From Hyphochytrium catenoides (Eukaryota; Sar; Hyphochytriomycetes; Hyphochytriales; Hyphochytriaceae), in contig FLMG01001623.1 in NCBI GenBank assembly GCA_900088475.1, positions 4,789 to 55,368 of the forward strand: DNA of 50,580 bases, written 5' to 3'. Below the pieces are notes generated by a model. The model did not search any database, was not told the DNA's origin, and saw only the letters and a list, made by a program, of their open reading frames with translations. Shown here piece by piece: positions 10,264 to 20,239 of this stretch (position 1 is its first letter; every line of letters begins with the position of its first letter). A program made the position numbers and the translations under genes.

Positions 10264-11527
10264 TTAGTGCCTCATCGACTTTGATTTTACCTGGCGCAGC
10301 TTCTTCTTCAAGCTCCATTCAGTGTAAACTACTCTTTTTGCCCGGTCTCGAAGTGACCGTTGCTCGTTGGAAGGAGGGCACTTCGAGTCACTGGCGAGAG
10401 GGCCATTCCGTTCCTTCTTCTCTCGCTTTTGTTCTTCACTGCTGGCGATGGCATTACTACTTCCTTTATTTTCCTTCTCCATCTCGTTGCATGGCTGATT
10501 TCGCAAAGATTGGGCTCGTCCAGAAGGTTGAAACTCCTTCCTTGGTCGAGTTGTGTGAGTACTATTATGCTTGCTGCGTGCCGCCTGCATATGCAAAAAG
10601 ACGCGAATAAGGCGACTATGACTTTCACTTGCGTAGTCCTATAATCATACTCCTCGCTCGTACCGTAGCCACTCGGTTGCAGCCTGCCGTCTTGAAGCCA
10701 GACTTCTTGTTTTTTCGCAGCTTGGTGTGGAGCATCACTACAGCAACGACAAGCAACATACAATACGTTACTGGAGAGGGCCTTCATTAGCACAAAGCCC
10801 AGGAGGCTGCCTGTTAGCAATATCTGACAAATTTCTGTATCTTGCTTGAGCAAATCTCGACGGATAAGGGTAAGCTCTTGCTGGGCTGATAATTATAAGG
10901 AGATGAAAATTAGTGTCACATGTGGCAAAGCTAGCGTTACATGTGGCAACGTTAGAGGTCTTAGAACCAGAAATGCGCAGCAGTATGTGACCAAATCGTA
11001 CCAGCACCTAGTTTTTGAAGGGCCTCATTCTACAGAGGTGATAGATGGCAGAAACGTCGGGTCAATCCTGGATAACTTGTGTCCATGTGGCTCTAAGGCT
11101 AGAGAAGCCTTACCAAGGCTTTTGCTAAGTCACGATTTTCCTTCTGAACGGCCGAAAGCGGTGCGTGGTTGGTTCCTTGTGCTATCTTTCGTGGTATCTG
11201 CTCCGCATTCTTTGTCTCCTCTAGTGTCTGCTATCATGTGCTGAATTAGTCCGCTACCAAGCTACTGGGTACAGTGAGAATCAATCTCACCTTGCACCGT
11301 GCTTCGCTCCGTTGCCCAGTCATGGTCGGGGTTGCGCTCAGGCTGCGACGCATCCTCTTCTGCGCCGTTTGGACGTCTGCCACGAGAGCACGATCCGTAA
11401 AAAGTTTGTTTCTGTCTACTGGTGAAGGGTTATCTGTGGCTAGATGTGCAGTGTTTGGCAGTGCTTGGACTGCCTCATTAGCCATAGCAGCAGCATATTG
11501 CCTTCGCCCTTGGTATGTACTCATCAT
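10264..11527 (-). CDS. Coiled-coil, single-membrane-segment protein of unknown function
   Basis: Four exons (11527-11291, 11218-11114, 10880-10629, 10584-10264) join with phase 0 and GT-AG ends to 304 residues. The N-terminal 80 residues are polar (KLFTDRALVADVQTAQKRMR). Exons 2 and 3 join into a charged helix (VQKENRDLAKAL then QELTLIRRDLLKQ) running straight into a hydrophobic segment (ICQILLTGSLLGFVL). A Cys-rich patch, a Tyr-rich stretch (EEYDYRTTQ) and a long basic, disordered tail with K/E blocks follow. I recognise no family. The layout suggests a protein anchored by one membrane helix next to a coiled coil, SNARE-like in shape but without a SNARE motif. The last exon could also be spliced onward at a GTAAAATC donor, which would change the C-terminus. 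Confidence 0.55.
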
Positions 11528-12458
11528 TCTATGATGCCGGTAGGATTTTTTGCAGAAGGTACATCAACGAGACATCTTCTTCACACTCATCGCATGACGG
11601 TTAGTAGACAGTTGTCGTCAAGAAAGGTCCTCGCTCAAGCAGACAATTATTGTTTATGACCAGCGATGCCTCACAGCGCATACCGTCAAAGCTTCACATT
11701 ATCATTCAAGACCGGAAGCCTCTCAGTAACATTCAAGACCGACAATGATGGTGGAAAAGCGCGCTGATTCACGCTGCAGTAACATTGAGCAATCGAAAAT
11801 AGATTTTCGTTACGATTAAGGACAGCCTTTAAGCCAATCGGAAATCCTTTCTAGTCCGAATTGAGATTCTTAAAAGGTGTAACGCCCATCAGAAAGCGAC
11901 CTCTAGACGGGCTTGCCGGTCCCCATTCCTATTCAGATCCTTATAAAGAGTGGTCTTCATGCAGTTCTTATTCGTTCATTTGCGACTGGCAGCGCGGAGA
12001 ATTTATAAAGTAAATGACGATTCTGATCAGCAAAAGCCATAGAACTCACCAAGAATCATTCTGGCAAGAAGAAGAAAAACGACACTCCTTGTAATCAGAA
12101 CGGCGAGTTAACTATTCCCACAGCCTCATCTGGCGAATTTCCTATTCCTAACAAGAGACATCTCGAAGTTCTTTGCAGAAACTGTGGCCCATCCACCCTC
12201 ACCATTGCCTAAGATAAAATCGTCCCCTCGTCGTTCTCCACCCATCACCATTCCTTCCAAAAAGTAACTTCAACCTTCAACTCCAGCGAGTAAACGGCGG
12301 AAGACAGAATCTGGGGAAGCCTTTATAAGCTCTTTGAAGCTCGTAGCCCGTGTTGCTGGAGCTTCGAGCCTCGGGCATTGCGAGCCTGTTTAGACTTTTC
12401 CCTGTTTGTTGCAAGTCAGCTGCAGATCCTAAGTGATTTGACAGCTCCATTATATACG
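11528..12458. other. Divergent intergenic region
   Basis: About 930 bp between the starts of the coiled-coil gene (-) and the PA-ankyrin-Lon-WGR gene (+). It carries a short direct repeat (ATTCAAGACCG near 11705 and 11730). I see no convincing ORF; upstream exons of the right-hand gene, such as one for a signal peptide, could be hidden here. Confidence 0.5.
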
Positions 12459-15400
12459 ATGCGAAGCTTTGGAGTAGCTTGGAAGGGACAGGGGCCCGCT
12501 AACTTGGCACCTAAAGCTGGGGATGTCTTCGGCTTTGTTACTTTCAGTGGACGGCAAGTATACGCTCCACTTGCAGCCTTTGGGACACAATCGCTTCAGT
12601 CACCACTTAAGGGGAGATTGGTGATAGTAGACCCACTGGAGGCTGAGGCGACCGTGAAAAACGCTGAGGATGTGAGTCATTTTCACTGAAGTGCCTCTTT
12701 ATGTTGCTGAGAACAGCGCTGCCCTCCAGGTCCGTGGAGCAGTTGCACTGGTCATGCGTGGTAGTTGCACATTTCCTGTTAAGGCCCGAAGGGTTCAGGA
12801 AGCTGGGGCTGTGGCTTTGATTGTCGCCAACAATGAGGCCGATAAGCCCGCAGAGGCGTTCAAGATGGGAGAGATTCAGCCTGGTGAGGCTGCTGACATA
12901 CGCATACCGTGCGTCATGCTCTCTTATGAGAATGTTCAGGTTTACCCATCATCGATTGCGAAGTCCATGATACGATATTCTAACTAATTATCTGTAGGAG
13001 CTACTCGTGTGGGCACATTCTACAAACGACGCGAGTGTCTCCCTCGAGTTGTTACTTGGTCGCGAAGCCGCTGTGGCGTTTCAAAGGGAGAAAGAACGGA
13101 AAGGGCCCTCCATGGTAAGCCATATCCCCTTCCTAGCGTTTGGCCAAAATGACCATCACCTAACAAAAACGGACAGAACATTGATCCTCCACCGTCGCTA
13201 CTTGACAGCCAGCTCTTAAGTCACTTTTTTCAAAAGTCTGAACGACTCTTCAAGTTCCTCGAGACCCCTCCAGCACGTAGCCCAGAGGCACCTGCGACAA
13301 CAGATGAATCCAGGCATAAAACTGTACAAACTTCAGACTCTTCGAAGACCTCTATTCTCTCACCATCCGGGGCTGGAAATGGCAACAAAGACGAGTCTCA
13401 TGGGCAGGGTGATGGTGCAATGAATGAACATACCACTGCTGCAGCCAGGCCGATGTATGCTTTTGCCCGATGGGCCACTGGCACTAGTGGATTCAACATG
13501 CATTACGCCCCTCTAGCAGATTTTGGTGCCCCTGATTCCTGTATTGTCATAAGCGGCANNNNNNNNNNNNACAATGACCAGCAGTGTCCTCAATCAGCGT
13601 TTGTTATGGGCGTTGATAATCTGCCGGTTGAGCATATCCGCATTCCATCGGCAAGTTTCACAACGCTAGCTAAATGGTCTTACACTACTCTCACACAATG
13701 TGCCTGTAGGTCATGATCTCATATGAGGTCCATCAGAAGCTCCTTAAGAACTTTCCTTCATGCTTAAGCATTGTGGTTCTCCAGGGGGAGGCTGCAGGCG
13801 GCGTACTAGGTATTGATGACGCGGAATGGGTCCTCCAGAAGCCAATGAAGCCTCCTAGAACGATGCCACCGCTTCATCGGTAGGTTATAAACCCTACTCT
13901 GACTGAAATAGAGAGCCTTAGTCTATTTACATCTAGGGCTTGCCTTCAGGGCCACGTAGAGTTCGTCGAGCAACTGTTAAAGGGTTCAGTAGAGGTCAAT
14001 GAGCGGGATCTAAAGCGCTTCACACCTTTGCATTATGCTGTGATCTCTGGAACCGCGAACGTCGTCGATATGCTGCTTGGGAAGAAGGCAGATGTCAACG
14101 CTCAGGTACATAAACGAATCGCGAGGCCATAATGTTCCAAACTAATCATCTCCGCAGGATTTAGCGGGACAAACACCCCTACATCACGCTTGTAGGGAGG
14201 GTGACGAAAATATAGTTGAGAAACTCCTTGGCCATATGGCTAGATTCAACGTGCCAGATGTGGGCAAGCAGACTCCACTTCACCTGGCCTGCTCTAACGG
14301 AAACACTGCGATTGTGGAGCTCCTGATGGCAGCTAGTGCCACGGTAGGGCGCGAGGGAAAGTATGAGTTTCATGGCGTGGACCAGCTGGACGCGGACCAG
14401 TGTACCCCTCTACATCGCGCGTGTGAGGTAATAAATGACGATTCTCAGAAGCTGCAAGAGATCGGTGGGCTGACGCTATGTACAGGCAGGTAATGCAGAG
14501 TCAGCCCTATACCTCTTAGCGGCTGGAGCACGGTATGACCTTAAGGATAAGAACGGCAAGACAGCGCTGCATCACGTCTGTCAGGCTATTAACAAGCCGG
14601 GGAAGTCAAGTTCAGCGCTAGAAGTAATTGAGAGGCTAATTTCAATGGGCGCAACAATGGAGGAGCAAGAAGGTCAAAGCGCTGCCCTTGACCTAGTCCA
14701 AAACAAACAACTAAGAAGAGACCTAGAAATCGCTTATCTGCGTAAACAAGCGAACCTTCAGAGACAAGCCTTGGATGTCCTGAGGGAAGATAAGGACAAT
14801 TTGCAGGTGTGCGCTATTGCATTCTTCCAATCAATTTTTTTGCAACGCTCTTACGCTGCTGGGATAAACGCAGAAACTGCTGGCAAACTATGTAAGTCAG
14901 CAGATTCAAACACAATTCAGACTGCAAGCTTCAATGAAAGAGCGCGAGGACATGAAGATACAGTTGCAGTCTCAGAATGTACAGCTTCAGCAACTACAGC
15001 TGCAGATGAAGACGACACTGCAGTTTCTCCAAAAACTAAATGCAACGGTGGAAAGTAAGTTAACTTATTGAAACGCTAACTCCGCATGAGCTAATGGGGT
15101 TGGTTCATCACGGACTTTAAACAGGCCAAGGTTTAGGTATAAGCGGAGGGTCGGGGTGTGCGCCGCCGACAAGCATTGCTGTTGAGGCGGTTCAGATTTC
15201 GGACAACCTCATGGATGACGGGAGTCGGGCGGAGGAGTCCGCTCTAGCACGGGATATTGCCAAAAAGCACAGACGTAATAAGGGTAAGGAGACCTCGCTA
15301 ACTTCAATTATTGAAGAGGTGTAGTTGACATACTATCCAGACTACCAGAACGCTGTACTATACTTCAGGAAGTCCTTGAGCATTATGCCCTTGCCCGGTG

Positions 15401-17149
15401 TCCAGAAACTACTTGATAAGGCTGTGGCAGAGTTGAAGGAAGACCAGAAGCGCAAAGCTGCGGAGCGAGCAGCTAGGTACCAACATCGGTGATTTACTGC
15501 TGTTCAAGGGCATTAGACCTTAAACACGTGTACTTTTAGTCGAAAGGCTGAGACAAAGGAGGGCTTAGTGCGGCGCTATAAGAATACACTGCTTCGCAGC
15601 GGGTGCCCTGCATCAGCTCTAGAAGCTATTGAGGTAGTTTGAAGGATGGTCTGCACATCTAACTCTATCCGGTCCGATAAAGCTCATTCTTCCTGCAGGC
15701 GGAAATCTTGAAGCTCGATACGTTGGACGAAGGGTCCCAGGAGTACATTTTGGCTAGAGATTGGCTAGACTGGCTTGTAGCTATGCCTTGGGGCGGTGAC
15801 GTCCTTGAGGCTGTAAATATAGAAACATTCACGAAGGTAATTTAACTTCCGGCCGAGATTGTTATGTACGCTCGTCGTCTCTTACACGGGTATTCAGCTC
15901 GAAGAAGCACAGAGGCTCGATGAACTCCAGAAGCATAACGGCTTGGCTCTACGGATACAGGTTCAGAAACCCACCAAATTGACACCATTGGCCAAGTCTA
16001 ACAATTGCGCTGTCACTCAGTCCTGGTGGAAAAGAGCTAAAAGAGTCCGTGACCAGCAAAGATGGAAATGCGCATCCGGGGTCCAGGCCTTATGGAGAGG
16101 ATATCGATTGCGACAACATCTCCCGTCAATAAGGGAGAAACTTCTTTCGGAGAAAGAGGGGAACGGATCCAGCGATACGGGTAGAGAAGCACTGACTTTT
16201 CTGACAGGGCTTGTAGAGTCTGATCGGGAAGTTTTCCTTAGGATCAATGGGCTATAATGAGGATGAAGACGAGCTGCTCTTTGACGCTGAAAAGGTATTC
16301 AGGGAGATGACAGAAAAGAACCACCTCCTTTTCCCTCCCAGAGAGCAGCTCGCTGAAACTATTGCCGCCGATGTCGACCGCCTTATTCCACCTCGCCTCC
16401 GACACTGCAAACTGATGGTGGGAGTGCTATTATGGCAGGTATTCGTTGTTCCCTGTATAATGTGAAGCATGTTTTGTTTGCTTGATCAACTCTTCCGTGA
16501 TTGTGATCATCCAGTGAAGTAGTTATTGGGTTATGCTTATCTCGTAGTGCCTTCTTCGGTAATGCCATCTCTAGACTCATCTCATACCTACAACATTAAA
16601 GCAGTGATTACACTTTTCTAAATGGCTTGCTTTATGGTCTCACTTTTAGACTCCTGTCCTGTCCGATTTGGGCGCGGAAGAAAAGGAGCGTTTCCACATT
16701 CTTCAAGTGATTGATGCCAGCTCAGCAACGTTACCTGTTGAACTCGATAGCCAGCCAGCCGACAATCAGGGATATTATTGCTGGAACAGGTTGGAATACC
16801 CTCTTTTTGCTACCACTGTCCCCTCATCTTCTTGAGGGCTACTGCCCTTTCTTCAACCTTAACGCGTTTCTAAGGAGCGTTTAGTGTATACTGATCGGCC
16901 TTCATTATCAGATGGGGAGTCATTGGCACCAGGGGCCAGATGTCTATCAAGGGCCCTTACAATTTGGAAGGAGCTATGCGAGAGTTCAAGAAGCGATATT
17001 TTGAGAAGACCCTCAATCAATGGGGAACAGCTAGGGAAGAGTTCGTTCTTAGCTCACACCACTTTAAGCCAATCCTGTTCCCTATCCATGGAACCAAGTC
17101 TATCAGTGCGGACGACAGAGAAAGAGCTCCACTGGCGGCGGCTTCTTAG
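12459..17149 (+). CDS. Multidomain protein: 2x PA, ankyrin repeats, coiled coil, Lon-type linker, IQ, WGR
   Basis: About 17 exons give roughly 1,170 residues, excluding an assembly gap. In order: PA domain 1 (ALVMRGSCTFPVKARRVQEA ... IRIPCVMLSYE, residues about 20-150); PA domain 2 (HYAPLADFGAPDSC ... IRIPSVMISYE, interrupted by the N gap); about five ankyrin repeats (LHRACLQGHVEFVEQLL, TPLHYAVISG, TPLHHACREG, TPLHLACSNG, TPLHRACE, TALHHVCQ; about 395-640); a Gln-rich coiled coil (to about 710); a segment strongly like the helical linker before the AAA+ module of Lon (EYILARDWLDWLVAMPWGG then LDELQKHNGL; about 825-920); an IQ motif (VQALWRGYRLR); and a WGR domain (CWNRWGVIGTRGQ ... FKKRYFEKTLNQW; about 1060-1140), a module known from PARPs. 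No AAA+, Lon protease or PARP catalytic domain is visible. PA domain 2 contains a GC-AG intron. No signal peptide was found at the chosen ATG, which may not be the true start. Confidence 0.75.
13559..13570. other. Assembly gap (12 N)
   Basis: A run of 12 N inside the second PA domain. The frame stays open across it, but the PA core expected here is missing, so the gap length is probably not real. Confidence 0.95.
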
Positions 17150-17513
17150 TGATGTCACCGCTTCGGCCATGTCTTTTAGTATTTATTTTCCTTCGTCATT
17201 GTTGGTGAGATCCTTGGGGACAGTTTCCCGTCTGCCAGGTTACCTCGCACACAGAGCCGCCAGCCCCTTTTCCCCCTCCTCTCACTCTAGCCATTTCTTC
17301 CCTGTGACCACCTGTTGCACCCAATGTCCTCTTACCGTCTCATGTGACTTCTCAACCAACTCTCTTTTAAAATTGGAGGATATCGTTTCCGTGTCATTCG
17401 CCATGAGCCAAGTCTTTCCTCACACTCTTTTACGATCAAATCTATCATTTGTTAACTTTCGTTATGGCATAACAAGTGTACAAGCGTTCGGTTATATACA
17501 CTAACAAATACAA
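17150..17513. other. Intergenic region between convergent genes
   Basis: About 360 bp between the stop of the WGR-domain gene and the stop of the TAZ gene, pyrimidine-rich on the plus strand. A plus-strand open frame runs through it, but in a different phase from the WGR exon and without family character. Confidence 0.5.
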
Positions 17514-18221
17514 CTACTCGTGATCTCCATCATGCCCGTGCCCGTGGCACTTGGGAACAATGCAGCCACTAGTAGACATGCAGTCTCTACGATGAAGAGC
17601 CACCAGCGTCTGCCAAAAATGGCAGGCTCTGCACGGTGACTCACCACTAGGAAGGCATTTATGCTGCTTCACCTTCTCAACTAAACGTCTTGTCGAGCGG
17701 CAGAGCATCCTGTCGCAGCCATCGCATGTAGAGATGTGGTGCAGGCCTTTGCGGACCGACTGGACCTTCAAAACCAGTTCTCGAAGCTTTCTATTGCTAT
17801 CGCAGCGCTGTTCGAAGGCCTCCAATGTCTGAAAGGCCTTGCTCCGGACGACAACATCCTCTCCCACGTCGCCGCCTCCAACAGCAGGTCGACGGCTGAT
17901 AGACGAATGGCTTAAAAGCTGGAAAATGTTGCGCCTCGTACCGACTTCTGAGGGTTTTTTGGGACGCAAGCTGATGACGCCTGGCCTTTTCCTAGCAATT
18001 CTAACCTTTCGTGGTGAATTTTGAGAGGGTACCAGGGCCAAGGGCACGCTTCGCATGACATCCGCTCCGAGATGCGGGAAAGTTGTTGGCAGCTCCTGCT
18101 GTAGAGGTGGTGCCATGCTCTCGGTCCCTGGCTCCAATATCATGGGAATAGCTACAACAACGTCATCTTGCTTCAAGAAGGGAAGCGCTTCGCCAATGGT
18201 GTTGTGCTTGACAGTCTGCAT
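17514..18221 (-). CDS. TAZ zinc-finger protein
   Basis: A single-exon frame of 235 residues. The C-terminal third (about 140-230) is a TAZ zinc finger, the fold by which CBP/p300-type coactivators bind transcription factors. It has a leading helix (RKLRELVLKVQSVRKGLHHI), then CDGCDRMLCRSTRRLVEKVK, HKC, PCRACHFWQTLVALHRRDC and a final GCIVPKC. Repeated H-x-C-x-C clusters with conserved RRL..VK..HKC spacing are the TAZ signature. The N-terminal half is polar, with a basic stretch (KVRIARKRP, LRPKKPSE) that could be a nuclear-import signal. There is no acetyltransferase, KIX or bromodomain here, unlike full-length p300. It ends HGHGHDGDHE. Upstream exons cannot be excluded. Confidence 0.8.
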   Translation of the reverse strand: MQTVKHNTIGEALPFLKQDDVVVAIPMILEPGTESMAPPLQQELPTTFPHLGADVMRSVPLALVPSQNSPRKVRIARKRPGVISLRPKKPSEVGTRRNIFQLLSHSSISRRPAVGGGDVGEDVVVRSKAFQTLEAFEQRCDSNRKLRELVLKVQSVRKGLHHISTCDGCDRMLCRSTRRLVEKVKQHKCLPSGESPCRACHFWQTLVALHRRDCMSTSGCIVPKCHGHGHDGDHE

Positions 18222-20239
18222 GTTGTCCAGAACTTCAAAGCTGCTTTCTCAAAATTGCTCAGGCACGGTCACTGCAAGCCGGCTAGATAGGCCGAGTCTC
18301 TTACGCGCAAAGTGAAGAAGCTGCGTCCTATTCGATACGACGTGGAAGAATGTTGTGTGAGATCGAGTCTCAAGAAGTCTGTGCGGTCTCTTCTTGAGCT
18401 TTCGGTTCGATAGATCGGCAAATGAGATGTGGACTTCTTGATCTCAGAAGGATGTAGAGTTCTTGAGAGCTCAATGTTCGTTGGCAATCTTTTGGCTTTT
18501 TGATCGACCGTGGGTTTTGGGGATTGCCTCCCAGACTCACAGCGCCAAGCTCCACACATCAACAATCTCACCACCGCCAAGTTATTGAGATGACGTTATC
18601 TGTGGGGAAGTGGCAAGACAGAGTTCGTAAGAGGAATGCCTATGATACACTGAAGAGGTGAACGGGCGAGACAGAGGCGTAAAGAGGTATAATGGCAAGC
18701 TCTGATGTGGGTGTAGAGAGTGGCGGTATGTGGACAATAATCATATTGGGTAAAAAGACCTAGCAGACAAGAGACAGAGCATGCGGGAGAGACAAAGCAG
18801 ACAGAGAAAAAGCACGGACAAAATGAGGTAGAGACAGAGACAGATAACAAAGGAAGAAGGACGTACAGACGAGAGCCGCAATTTCCCCGAAGGTGGCAGA
18901 AGCAAGAGGAGTTTTCTAGACGACAGAAGAGTTCTAACCTCCCAAGCCAGGCAGAAAAAGGGTCAAGAAAGGCAAGAAAATTCCCCTTCTCCCTGAGGAA
19001 TCCTAAATCCTAGCCCTATGATTGGCTAGTTGAGACTGATCTGCAAACTTCTAGCCAATCAGGGATCATTAGGTTCCACAGTCAACCTCTATACTGTAAC
19101 AGGTTCCTGGGCTTTGTCCACTTCCCCTGTCCAGAAATCAGTAGTAAAATTCTCAGCAACGTTTCTTTGCCACAAGGAATATTTCGAATGACCTCTGGTT
19201 TAGTTATGTCTCCAGCAATGTAAACAAGGAAACCTTCGTTAGCTATACAACGTGGTGGAATCTTTCAAATGTTATTCTGGGGTTTGAGAGAGTTCTTGTG
19301 GTAGTTTTCTGAGAGGATGTTGAGGGAGAGGAAGGTTAGATGTGGAAGTTGATGAGTGAGAGACAGAGACAAAGAGAGATTTCCCCTGGACTCGTCAAAA
19401 TAGAAGACAATCCCATCATTTAACGAGCAAGCCGTGAGACAGACGTTGTAAGAGAGACAAAGACCATACAAAAAGACGTTGGGGGAGTACAAAGATGATG
19501 GACCATCGCGATGTTGATGCGTGACATTCTGTATGAAGACACAGATCCTTCACAGTAAGAGACAGAGTCGCCATAGGGCCGTCATTATCCTTGAAGAGGC
19601 GAGGGAGAGATAGAGACGGCGGATGCACCAGAGACTCAGACAGATTGGAACAGCGTTGTGTGGACAGTGGACAGAGATCCAGAAGAGAAAAACAGGTGGA
19701 GAATTGGGTCGAGAGCGCGACGAGCTTCCTCCACAAAGAACGCGAGGGAAGAGAAGAAGGAAAGAGGTAGACCCAGTGATATGATGATAGCACTGAGGGT
19801 GGGCTCTCCATGCCGCGGTTGTGACCAGTTGACCATAGTAGTGGCGAACGGGGTCAACGTCCGTGGCAGACATTAGGATAAAGGCTAATTCTGTGCAGCT
19901 GAAGTGATTCGCAGTTGGCGATCACCTCTGCTCTCCAGGAGGGCGGGCTACCCACAATGCCCTGCTGCAGGGATACATGTGCGTGGGGCGTGCGGCCCAT
20001 AATCATGGACAGTGATGAAAGATGTGGACAATAGGGCACACCAGCCCAAACCTAACGGCATCCAACCATCCAACTAGTTCAATTATCAGAGCTAGCAATT
20101 AGTAGATAAAGGTACAAGGGATGGGGACATTGAAACGTATCAGCAAGGTGGCGGCGCTAAATAGAGCCTACTTTCCCTGGCTTGCATTCTAAAGCAAAAT
20201 AAATAAGAGCCCTCAGTGTGACCTCTTTTCTTTCTCTCT
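18222..20239. other. Intergenic region between TAZ and PTEN genes
   Basis: About 2 kb, with GA-rich stretches on the plus strand and the inverted repeat listed at 19019-19061. Several open frames on the minus strand (for example 19416-19811) are CT-biased and look like low-complexity shadows. It must hold the TAZ promoter and the PTEN 3' end. Confidence 0.45.
19019..19061. promoter_or_regulatory. Perfect 11-bp inverted repeat with CCAAT boxes
   Basis: TGATTGGCTAG (19019-19029) and its exact reverse complement CTAGCCAATCA (19051-19061) are separated by 21 bp. Each arm contains a CCAAT box, in opposite orientation. It lies about 0.8 kb upstream of the TAZ gene start. It could be a paired NF-Y-type site or a small hairpin. 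Confidence 0.45.

Noticed and set aside
10109-10318. Minus-strand 69-codon frame (KVDEALKIFGMGQG), first thought to be a Tim14/Tim16 J-like piece
   Set aside because: No HPD and no typical J-helix order; it overlaps the last exon of the coiled-coil gene in another frame.
10846-11244. Plus-strand open frame of 132 codons
   Set aside because: It lies antisense to exons and introns of the coiled-coil gene, whose splice phases fit well, and has no domain or codon character of its own.
16884-17504. Long plus-strand frame of 206 codons overlapping the WGR exon
   Set aside because: It is in another frame from the WGR domain and is serine/leucine-rich without family features.
19416-19873. Overlapping minus-strand frames of 107-131 codons
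   Set aside because: Composed of CT-biased low-complexity sequence, mutually overlapping, with no splice partner.
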